Virus record (IMG/VR): IMGVR_UViG_3300025071_000023
Location: 1 to 34,633 of that record
Source of the DNA: a virus
DNA: 34,633 nt
Direction: 5' to 3' (one strand)
The notes below the pieces were generated by a model, which worked only from the letters and a program-made list of their open reading frames with translations, was not told the origin of the DNA and did no database searches. Shown here piece by piece: positions 29,101 to 34,633 of this stretch (positions within the stretch are counted from its first letter, which is position 1; every line of letters starts with the position of its first letter). A program made the translations under genes and the position numbers.

Positions 29101-31648
29101 TGGCAAAAAGACAGACGCTATTCAAAAAGAAATGGAGGGAGAAGTTGATCCAGAAACAATGGACCAGCTTGTAAATGATTTGGTTGAGTTTTTATCTTTT
29201 GGAAATATTAAAGGGATGAATGCTATGGCCCTTGATGGGTTTTATAGAAACCTCAATGCTGTAGTTGAAACCGGAAAAACTCTAAAAGAAATTGCTGATG
29301 CTGAGTTTAAAGAAGAAGCAGAAGAGGTTAAAGCAATTGTAAATAATGATGTTACAGGCGGCAAAGGGAAAATGCTTTCTAGTGAGGCTAAGCTTAGAAA
29401 AAAAGAAAGACAAAAATCCGTTGTTCCTTTATCAAAAATTGGAGCTGAAAATATAGAGATTAGAGGATTGTCTGATTTTCATAGAAAGAATATTTCTTTC
29501 GAATGGTTGATGAACAACCTTTCTAGAGAAAACAAAGAAGTAGGAACATTAGCTAGCGAAACTCACAAGCGCTTATCGACAATGGTTCATGTTAGCACGC
29601 ATAATGAAAAAAATGCTAACGGACAAATGCAAAGAAGATACCAAGATTTTCTTTCTTCAGTTTTTAAAGGGAAAAAAGGACTTTCTTTATCAAATGCGAT
29701 TTATGAATCGTTAATGGAAGAGCAGGAAAAAACAGGAGTAATTCGCATTGATTACCAAGGCAAGGGGGCGTTTGAGAAAAAGAAACTTCGCGTCTCTAAT
29801 ATAGAGGCCGTCTTAAGTGGGGAAACTACAATAGAGACCCTTGGGTTAACTAAATCGGAGTGGGAGTCAGCAAAAGCTAAATATGATGAAATTAAACAAT
29901 CATTAATAGAAAAATCTGAAAGCTCTAGACAGACAAAACAAGAAGCAGAAAACAAAAAAGCCAAAAAAGCAGAAAGAGAACCTAAAAAGATTGAGAGTGA
30001 TCCTGTATCCCTAAAAGGAAATAAGCCCATTGAATATAAATCCGCAAATGTCGGAACTCCAGATAATTTAACTTTATCACAAGCTCAGGCCATTAACCTA
30101 ACAATGCTTTTTAGACAAGAAGGATTGCGTGATTCAATGATTCACGAAGGCTATACTGAAGATACAATGAAACAGATGGAGGAGTTTTTGACTCCTGAGT
30201 CTATTGAGATACGAGATTGGCTTACTAATGAATACGAAGAAAACTACAATGTAGTTAATGAGGTCTTTAAGAAAGCTAATGGAATCTCATTGCCTAAAAC
30301 TGATTTTTATTCTCCTGCAAGAAGAATAGCTGAAGGAAAAGTAAAAGACATGGATATTGATAGTTATGGCAGTAAAGCCATGAGCGTTACTCCTACTTTC
30401 ACCATTTCCAGAACAACAAATTTTGCACAAGTTGATCAGTCAGCAGATGCTATATCCATCTATATGGAACACATGGTTCAAACAAACCATTATATTTCGT
30501 GGGCTGAAACAGTTAAAATGCTAAGAACGGTGTTTAATGATAAATCTGTTAAACAAAACGTAAAAGATTACGCTGGCTCTTCTTTGTTAAGTGCTATCAA
30601 TGAAAGATTAGAGTGGTTTGCAGATGGCGGAAACAGAAAAGCTACGCACTTAAGATGGGTCGATAAACTTAGACTTGCCCACACTTATTCTTCATTGTCT
30701 TACAACTGGGGCGTTGGAATTAAGCAGCTAACTTCACTTCCAGCGTATGCGTTCGATATGTCTTTTAAAGATTTTGCTAAATACCAATTTAAATTCCTTA
30801 AAAATCCCATCGCCAACTTTAACGAAATGCTTAAAGAACAGTATGTTCAGACTCGTTTTAAAGAAGGTTATGAAAGAGATGTTATTGACGGTCTTAAAAA
30901 TGAAAAAGGATTAATTGTAAAAGGGCTTCAATTTGGAATGCTTACTGGCAAAATTGGAGATATTATACCAGTTATCGCAGGTGGTTGGATGGCTAAACAG
31001 AGGTCTTATGATATGTCTATTAAAGAAGGTCTTAGTGAGCAAGAAGCAAGAGCTAAAGCCAAAATAGACTTTGAAATGATTACAGATCGCGCTCAGCAAG
31101 CTGGAGATTTAAAAGATCTCTCATCACTACAAGGAGGAGGCTCATTGTTCAAAATGTTTACAATGTATAAAACAAGCCCAAGACAATACTATTCTAATTT
31201 ATACGAATCATTTTTAGACGCCAAAGCAGGAAAAAAGGGATCTAAAAAGGAATTTGGCAGGAGGCTAGCAATTGGACAGGTAATATTGCCTTTAATGTTT
31301 CAGTTTGCTAGCGACGCGCTAAGAAGTTTTGTTGATGACGATGAAGATTTTGAAGCAGAAAATTATTTACGAGCGGTTCTTATGGGTCCGTTAAACGGGT
31401 TATTTATTGCAGGAGATTTTGCTGAGCTAGGGTTTAGTTCAATTGCAGGAACAAGAATCTGGGACGAAAAAATACCAATTTTAGACGGTTTAACAAAAGC
31501 CGTAAGAGGACTGTCTGATATTATAAACGGAGAGTTTATTGAAGGTGTTGATGAAGTTGCTGTAGGAATTGGAAAAACTATGCCTTCAGCTCCTACATAT
31601 TACCATGTAATCAGAAGGGAGCTAAAAAGATTCGGAATTGGTGATTAG
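23189..31648 (+). CDS. Giant polyvalent internal virion protein (gp16-like) with protease and ART-like domains
   Basis: This gene encodes 2819 residues, about twice T7 gp16. Visible in order: N-terminal repeats ending RYAPE (9-30, 37-58); a hydrophobic segment near 434-455; a zinc-metalloprotease-like site H842-E-R-S-H846-H with DEAWAHFAE (901-909) as possible third ligand; an unrecognised domain at about 1075-1370; an ADP-ribosyltransferase-like domain of the ART-PolyVal type (AFHGTP with H1406, then AQAYGYGLYFAE, GIKGIRYLDG, TSNYVIFNDA) at about 1404-1635; a Lys/Glu-rich coiled coil at about 1700-1870; and a gp16-like C-terminus with LAHTYSSLSYNWGVGIKQLT and LLPLMFQF-like hydrophobic parts. 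SFS[I/L] recurs at 1014, 1071, 1370, 1399 and 1641. It is probably ejected into the host. Confidence 0.85.
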   Translation: MEPDYQGQPITTPDAPPFVPGVTDQRYAPEREEPIEPITVPDDPPYVEGITDKRYAPEFKGITDQGLAPKVQEVSEFVEKASAPSGISTPDLYYLGADDIANNGLSQIESEKLVAQNNWVRESLGNIESAVLDYENFLPESTKPVKNRALIRATMEAELGYDPPTIFEYKTSRNQAYKKLFGKDLSEDLGDPEQAFVNSLTNRAVIKKEDFEFYEKVDRQATLSAILGDGLIELQFGESVKDDPAFIRQKDKAIKRWAETQEAISDQYGDIIPKLRTTFRQMQSGDEWITQAGSVAKTLNEEDKTKFLQVLRDLAVTYPTEELESGFKKLGLNLKKSGRGVSGAIDAAIVGTGDIVREGGTVSLADLFGGGEWYAKEQERKAADAKWAAAYRKEQDFVADVRRIFEEDYDPIRPLAEKGSTLRAVEEGVYAIPGAVTTTAMAFVPIVGMTATYGTIREFERQKYRGRLIANGVPREKAAEIAEALSTVSAAPQVLLEKLQANIVGGKSPIFSKVLGKVDGLLKTKATRFTGRFLAASLGETTIELMQELTSETVQDLASELQKEIPDIEWKNGKDGYFDGYFNKTITTFVAVAPLSFIPAARGLSADNRAAAIKTTSPIVRKAWGFKPKDNAAIDEAKTPGETTNAVENALKNRDPQSESAKEATKELEQKLKKEQEALKKLEDSGVIPSVRTSKDNKGFEVYDEQTDAVISYADTATEATEAVLDTIGMRENATQDVIDEMSSLIEAAKQVSEDTGVTQEISPTQIVTPEMANKIFPESARRIAEESKLIEVAEGGTGAVTEAVFNPQQIVTGVAIPKGIQGRIEDVTKLYGGSNIFTLIHERSHHVRRELIARGELSEEKQISFFRKLNAELKGRKTKTGQSVEFKGIDGDTVTETALDEAWAHFAEIAILRTRNGKKSKLRSLLNKNLSAMVRANVPGARQFKAFIRAMKDFFALDLTRAVILQKAVRDGKLDAAEMQEFEAMVLGETLQEQHEEQVLQSREELIQQEGPSFSLAKDIKPYKDRDGDEQGEPLTETEIKEGIEDEPGTLADVEIDDDKFSDSQAGEVSFSIAGKAPIITKSLLKGKKKFVYFSDRTRVGVYTGLDPKSGIKIDLQGGPKYPFIKGHGKAKAGWAFTTEGMFTRFAKRVASTDGIGLVTLYSKENLRANPTFLKAYVEEVKWAIEDGSLNEADFLEVTNNLREATVNSKKFKENSEWASLFQKEWKTVSDFSIAMETATFEIRSGMFFAYNAKKVGENKGSKIGGDKLVARGFPNISKMVDLFTDPDLDQLETGTIVSAVQFEPNQKSSSKAEEIGAENHLSYPVVIKGKGLGFFKKPIHLRKVLPVKAGKTERNMMRSAETSMGSASFSLGRSEVTPTAITQTFPTKDGGVVGPASFSISAFHGTPHKVDEFSTEQIGTGEGAQAYGYGLYFAESEDVAQRYRDDLTDTGFAKRRLKKAGGDIDVALTEARERASKYRKGGADAYASAIEQDIRFLEKYKESGEWASGSLYTVELNVEQDELLDWNKPMSEQSESIRSKMLTILQGDASMFLDVREAANRLEKGEYLDGRQAYNQLQSTIGSKRASEALVAAGIKGIRYLDGASRADGEGTSNYVIFNDADITITEENGNPVNLSSPSFSIASDKMATSLVTDVTKRIKDPEARAEMFQRILNKITGIKRDVKSLTGSDINDINRRSKIEALEEEKEDLKEIQVEVSEVSKDQVDEIKVELGAIDQAFETDVEKLKEQHENKVAKIGEDIVAKYNHRIEAAKGSAKKALVKEAKATQSERLKAERKRFSDEKKLAKSKIATEKAKLESQLKTADFEVKRQQAAREFEVSKEITKLEAQISDLKAKSKVSDIRDSLVALDAIVVSLPVELRGKIGGFTQISKLNTEEKRIEFLLKRMEKVDAVVEAWIKGEYQKQIKKLFDRAKPKKDSKGILKSKIAAEYADRAMEIEKLSKMSAEELGKKTDAIQKEMEGEVDPETMDQLVNDLVEFLSFGNIKGMNAMALDGFYRNLNAVVETGKTLKEIADAEFKEEAEEVKAIVNNDVTGGKGKMLSSEAKLRKKERQKSVVPLSKIGAENIEIRGLSDFHRKNISFEWLMNNLSRENKEVGTLASETHKRLSTMVHVSTHNEKNANGQMQRRYQDFLSSVFKGKKGLSLSNAIYESLMEEQEKTGVIRIDYQGKGAFEKKKLRVSNIEAVLSGETTIETLGLTKSEWESAKAKYDEIKQSLIEKSESSRQTKQEAENKKAKKAEREPKKIESDPVSLKGNKPIEYKSANVGTPDNLTLSQAQAINLTMLFRQEGLRDSMIHEGYTEDTMKQMEEFLTPESIEIRDWLTNEYEENYNVVNEVFKKANGISLPKTDFYSPARRIAEGKVKDMDIDSYGSKAMSVTPTFTISRTTNFAQVDQSADAISIYMEHMVQTNHYISWAETVKMLRTVFNDKSVKQNVKDYAGSSLLSAINERLEWFADGGNRKATHLRWVDKLRLAHTYSSLSYNWGVGIKQLTSLPAYAFDMSFKDFAKYQFKFLKNPIANFNEMLKEQYVQTRFKEGYERDVIDGLKNEKGLIVKGLQFGMLTGKIGDIIPVIAGGWMAKQRSYDMSIKEGLSEQEARAKAKIDFEMITDRAQQAGDLKDLSSLQGGGSLFKMFTMYKTSPRQYYSNLYESFLDAKAGKKGSKKEFGRRLAIGQVILPLMFQFASDALRSFVDDDEDFEAENYLRAVLMGPLNGLFIAGDFAELGFSSIAGTRIWDEKIPILDGLTKAVRGLSDIINGEFIEGVDEVAVGIGKTMPSAPTYYHVIRRELKRFGIGD

Positions 31649-31671
31649 TAACCTTATCAAACTTTTAAACC

Positions 31672-31700
31672 TTGAAAGTCAACGAAACAACATTTATTAA
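31672..31700 (+). promoter_or_regulatory. Promoter candidate for the tail fibre gene
   Basis: TTGAAA (31672-31677), exactly 17 bases, then TATTAA (31695-31700). Five of six and four of six positions match sigma70. The expected start falls on or next to ATG 31706, which has no ribosome site, giving a leaderless transcript like that suggested at 12883-12918. Confidence 0.45.
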
Positions 31701-31705
31701 CAGCT

Positions 31706-33838
31706 ATGCCAGTAACTGAGCAATATACTCCTATTTCCGCAACTGGGACGGGTTTAGCAAATCAGGTAATTCCCGTTCCGGCTATTTGGTTTGGGCAATC
31801 AACTGTGATTGTTGAAGTTGCAGGCAATAGTATAGGGTGGAATAAAGTATCTACAGGTGTTGAGCTGACTTCTACAGTAGCGTCAGGTGCAGCAATTTCC
31901 GTATATCGGGAGACATCGCTTACCCAAAATAAAGACTTTCAGACAGCCGGACGTATGCCAGCCACTGAGGTTGCAGAAGGCTTTGATAGGCAAATCCTTA
32001 TTAATCAAGAGGTTAAGGACAGATCTACGTTTTTACCTCCTAATACGACTACTCAAAACAAGATAAACACAACTGTTGGTTTTGATGCAAATGGAGATCC
32101 TATTTTAAGATCTGCTACCCAAGAGTCTACTCATTTAAATATTCCTACCTTGAGTCAAGTGCAGGGTTTTGCGAACACTGCTGAACAACAAGCTGGATAT
32201 GCAAACCAAGAGCGTGTACTTGCTGAAGCTGCGGCAGTATCGGCTCAATCAGCTACACAAAACGTAGCGGGTGCTGTTACCCCTAAAGATTACGGAGCGT
32301 TTGGCGATGGAGCTTCACACCCTGCTAGCGGCTCATACTCCACGCTGGCGCTAGCTCAAGCGGTGTATCCGCGATGTGTTAACATCAGTGAAGAGCTTGA
32401 CGGTTTAGCGATCCAGAAGGCTTGTGACACTGGTGGTCGGGTCTTTATTGCTGACGGGACTTACAAAATATCAACTACTATTGAACTAAAAACTCAAGGG
32501 CAAATCATTGAAGGAGAAAGCTCAACAAGCACAATTTTGCAATGGGTTCAAGATGTTAATGGATTTGAAATTGAAGACAATCCTAACGAAAGCAATACAA
32601 CTAACTTCCCAACAAGCTCTTCTACAAGCTCTTCTTGGGGTCAAATTAGAACATTGTTAATTTATGGGCCTGCAAATTCTACTAAAAAAGGCATCACTAA
32701 CACTGAAGATCCAAATTCAACTCTTTGGGTTGGTGAAGGGTGGAGGTATGACTTCCTTACTGTTCTTGGTTGGCATACGGGGATATATTCATCAAGCGCG
32801 GCTAGATTAAATGGTCGTTCAATTAACATTAAAAGTTGCAGCGCAGTTGGATTACACCTTTCTAATGGCAGTTCTGCCACAAATAACTGTCACGTTTTTT
32901 ACGGTGTTTCTATGTCGTCTTGTGATATTGGAATTAAATTACAATCTGTTCGATCTGCTTGGATTCAACTTCAAGACACAACAGGAAACCGTGTTGATGT
33001 TAGCGCAAATGCTTCTCTAGCGCATATTGAAGGTGGACAGGCCGAAAGCTACACTGAAAGATTTTTAATTGCTGAGAATTCTTCCCGCATGACTGTTTCT
33101 AATGTTAACATTCTTGCTTCGACAACAATTATTCCTATCACTGTAAATGGTAATTCATCTGTTAAGATTGTAAATTGCCAAAACGTGCAAGCTGGGAATC
33201 AGAAGGAAATTGCTGAAATTTTAGATACTAACTCAACAGTATTTGGAACTGCTCATCTTCATCTTTCGGGAGCAGCGCCTGGCACCTCTCCAACTTCTAG
33301 AGTTAGAATATCTCAAGGTGATTCTAATACAGCTAATGATGATTCGGTATTTCTTTGCCCGATACCCTGGAGACTAGGAACTAGCCTTCTTCCATCAGAC
33401 TCAAATCATCGTGGGGCTTTACATTGGCGTGGTGCAGTTCCTTTTAATAACCTTAATAACGATGATTTGCAGGGCGTTATTGAAATGGGAGGAAATTATG
33501 TCCGCGCTGACGCATTTAAACGAAATACATTTTCAGTTAATGTTACATCAGGTGGTTATGGTCCACAGGGATTTGAGGATGTTATTTTAATGGATAACAC
33601 GGGAGTCAGAACCGTAACTTTAAGAGCTACAAATTCAGCTTATTATCGTGCTTCAACAAACATGAGGGTGTTTACAATTATAGATTCGGCTGGCACTGCT
33701 CAGACTTCAAGTATTACTATTAGCGCTAGTGGATCAGATACGATTAATGGAAGCACTAATGATTATGTCATTAACTCTCAATATGGATCAGTCAAAATTG
33801 GAACTACTGGAGATGGTAAATGGTTTATCCTCCCCTAA
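31706..33838 (+). CDS. Tail fibre/tailspike with T7 gp17-like N-terminus and beta-helix body
   Basis: This gene encodes 710 residues. Residues 1-140 (YTPISATGTGLANQVIPVPA, ISVYRETSLTQNKDFQTAGR, MPATEVAEGFDRQILINQEV) match the tail-binding N-terminal domain of T7 gp17. After a helical linker with NTAEQQAGYANQERVLAEAA, TPKDYGAFGDG (about residue 191) begins a pectate-lyase-3-type right-handed beta-helix (VFIADGTYKISTTIELKTQG) that continues through Asn/Ser/Thr-rich coils to about 480. The last 200 residues form a separate receptor-binding or trimerisation part. It could be a depolymerase, but no catalytic residues can be assigned from sequence alone. Confidence 0.88.
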   Translation: MPVTEQYTPISATGTGLANQVIPVPAIWFGQSTVIVEVAGNSIGWNKVSTGVELTSTVASGAAISVYRETSLTQNKDFQTAGRMPATEVAEGFDRQILINQEVKDRSTFLPPNTTTQNKINTTVGFDANGDPILRSATQESTHLNIPTLSQVQGFANTAEQQAGYANQERVLAEAAAVSAQSATQNVAGAVTPKDYGAFGDGASHPASGSYSTLALAQAVYPRCVNISEELDGLAIQKACDTGGRVFIADGTYKISTTIELKTQGQIIEGESSTSTILQWVQDVNGFEIEDNPNESNTTNFPTSSSTSSSWGQIRTLLIYGPANSTKKGITNTEDPNSTLWVGEGWRYDFLTVLGWHTGIYSSSAARLNGRSINIKSCSAVGLHLSNGSSATNNCHVFYGVSMSSCDIGIKLQSVRSAWIQLQDTTGNRVDVSANASLAHIEGGQAESYTERFLIAENSSRMTVSNVNILASTTIIPITVNGNSSVKIVNCQNVQAGNQKEIAEILDTNSTVFGTAHLHLSGAAPGTSPTSRVRISQGDSNTANDDSVFLCPIPWRLGTSLLPSDSNHRGALHWRGAVPFNNLNNDDLQGVIEMGGNYVRADAFKRNTFSVNVTSGGYGPQGFEDVILMDNTGVRTVTLRATNSAYYRASTNMRVFTIIDSAGTAQTSSITISASGSDTINGSTNDYVINSQYGSVKIGTTGDGKWFILP

Positions 33839-33857
33839 TATCTAACTAAACAAAACT

Positions 33858-34025
33858 ATGAAAAAGCAAATCCTTGGAATTATTCGCCACCTTCTAACCT
33901 TTGGAGGGGGCTATCTTGTTGCTCAAGAATGGCTTAGTGCTGACCTTATGCCTGAGCTTATTGGAGCAATTATGACAATCATCGGCGGCGTTTGGTCAAT
34001 GAAAGCGCCTGAGAAAAAATCTTAA
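33858..34025 (+). CDS. Pam3-gp28-like putative holin
   Basis: ATG 33858 to TAA 34025 encodes 55 residues. IIRHLLTFGGGYLVAQEWLS and LMPELIGAIMTIIGGVWSMK give two short membrane helices and the RHLLT...GG...E..GAI.T..G..WS pattern of small putative holins seen in podovirus fibre/lysis regions (Pam3-gp28 type). The C-terminus is basic (KAPEKKS). It lies between two fibre-region genes, not with the amidase, so the window has two holin candidates. Confidence 0.7.
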   Translation: MKKQILGIIRHLLTFGGGYLVAQEWLSADLMPELIGAIMTIIGGVWSMKAPEKKS

Positions 34026-34037
34026 CCATAAATAAAA

Positions 34038-34289
34038 ATGACAATTACATTCCCAGATACCAATCCTGACATTATTAAGATTGAGCGGGGCCGCACATAC
34101 TATGTGTCTGCTAACGCTGGAGATCTTACGATTAAAAGGAAGGCTTTGAATGGCTCATATATTGAAGTTGAAGGATCGCCAGTAACGAACGGTCAGGAAA
34201 AGTTCCTGCTTACGTTTTCCTCTGACGATACCTTGGAGATTACTCCTTCTGCAACTAATACAGAGCTAGTCTTAGAAAAGAAAGAATGA
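34038..34289 (+). CDS. Small beta-rich fibre-region protein
   Basis: This gene encodes 83 residues. The sequence (ITFPDTNPDIIKIERGRTYY, VSANAGDLTIKRKALNGSYI, EKFLLTFSSDDTLEITPSAT) alternates strands and turns and is probably a compact beta sandwich. No catalytic motif. The stop overlaps the start of the next fibre-type gene by 4 bases (ATGA). A fibre-adaptor or head-decoration role is possible, but nothing in the sequence identifies it. Confidence 0.65.
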   Translation: MTITFPDTNPDIIKIERGRTYYVSANAGDLTIKRKALNGSYIEVEGSPVTNGQEKFLLTFSSDDTLEITPSATNTELVLEKKE

Positions 34290-34633
34290 AGCTCCAGAGG
34301 CCAGACCCAGGTATTGATGCTGCTAAGTCCGGTCTTCACGGCAAAGCTGGCATTTTCTTTAACGCCGGATTGCTTTCAAAAGGTGGAGGATTTAATCCAT
34401 TAGACCTTGATCCTTATTTGCTTTTTGACGCTCGCACGTCGATGATAGGCACGCTGGAGAATCCAACGCTAGACCTAGACCCAAGCAAGCAAGACACGCT
34501 TGATGTTATTACGGCTACAAGGGCTGGCGTGGCGACTTATACGGATTTTAACGGTCTCATAGCGACAGCCAGTCCCAACACGGTGCGCGTTGACCAGACA
34601 CAGGGAGCCGAGTTGACTCCGACGAAGTTTCAG
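34286..34633 (+). CDS. Fibre/appendage protein, N-terminal part (3' truncated by window end)
   Basis: ATG 34286 runs open to the last base, exactly 116 codons. It begins KLQRPDPGIDAAKSGLHGKA and includes LLFDARTSMIGTLENPTLDL and VITATRAGVATYTDFNGLIA, a pattern common at the N-terminus of modular phage appendage proteins in environmental phages. Joined to base 1 the frame continues without a stop into the arabinofuranosidase-like gene (1-1092), giving a possible 479-residue protein. The joint (ELTPTKFQ to DFSANVFANW) is plausible, but missing repeat units cannot be excluded. Confidence 0.72.
   Translation, partial: MKLQRPDPGIDAAKSGLHGKAGIFFNAGLLSKGGGFNPLDLDPYLLFDARTSMIGTLENPTLDLDPSKQDTLDVITATRAGVATYTDFNGLIATASPNTVRVDQTQGAELTPTKFQ

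Noticed and set aside
1-34633. Terminal direct repeats or an attP site
   Set aside because: Start and end share no visible repeat, and no integrase or excisionase-type gene is present. Absence of an integrase makes temperate lifestyle unlikely but does not prove lytic.

Overview
The window looks like most or all of one small tailed-phage genome of the short-tailed (podovirus) type. Every gene I support is on the + strand, packed in ATGA/TAATG-type overlaps. The virion genes follow a T7-like order: portal, scaffold, capsid, tail tube A, tail tube B, internal proteins, fibre with a T7 gp17-like N-terminus. There is no phage RNA polymerase, DNA polymerase, integrase or tRNA gene that I can see, so host RNA and DNA polymerases are presumably used. 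A lipoprotein nested in a small coiled-coil gene beside an amidase (spanin-like lysis genes) points to a Gram-negative host. Some genes have clear Shine-Dalgarno sites, many have none, and one early promoter candidate fits the Bacteroidetes consensus; the host phylum stays open.

Layout. 1-1992: 3' part of a fibre/appendage gene with an arabinofuranosidase-like segment, then three small acidic proteins. 1992-3073: lysis cassette (holin-like, spanin-like pair, amidase). 3074-3314: non-coding, with four tandem covarying hairpins and a promoter candidate. 3315-10817: early region, made of small regulators, a Bet/YqaJ recombination pair, a VRR-NUC-like nuclease, a replication initiator with a putative internal origin, a DnaC-like loader, a stand-alone DnaA domain IV, a metallophosphoesterase, a DUF3127 protein and a PD-(D/E)XK-like nuclease. 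10818-10955: promoter/terminator junction. 10956-17454: terminase, portal, scaffold, capsid. 17516-31648: tail tubes, acetyltransferase and internal virion proteins, ending in a 2819-residue protein with metalloprotease and ADP-ribosyltransferase-like domains. 31706-34633: T7-like fibre with a beta-helix body, a second holin candidate, and the 5' part of a further fibre gene.

The two ends of the window lie inside fibre genes that join in one reading frame, and end-to-start joining gives a sensible phage order (fibres, lysis, early, packaging, head, tail). The window may therefore be a circularly permuted genome of about 34.6 kb, although a short missing stretch at the junction is possible.

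How it may work together: the initiator would bind 11-bp-phased TGCCA sites inside its own gene, the DnaA-IV protein and DnaC-like ATPase would help load host helicase, and Bet/exonuclease recombination would produce concatemers for TerS/TerL. The most unusual signals are the hairpin array (3080-3196), the phased-site origin candidate (6421-6661), and the giant protein in which the motif SFS[I/L] brackets domains.
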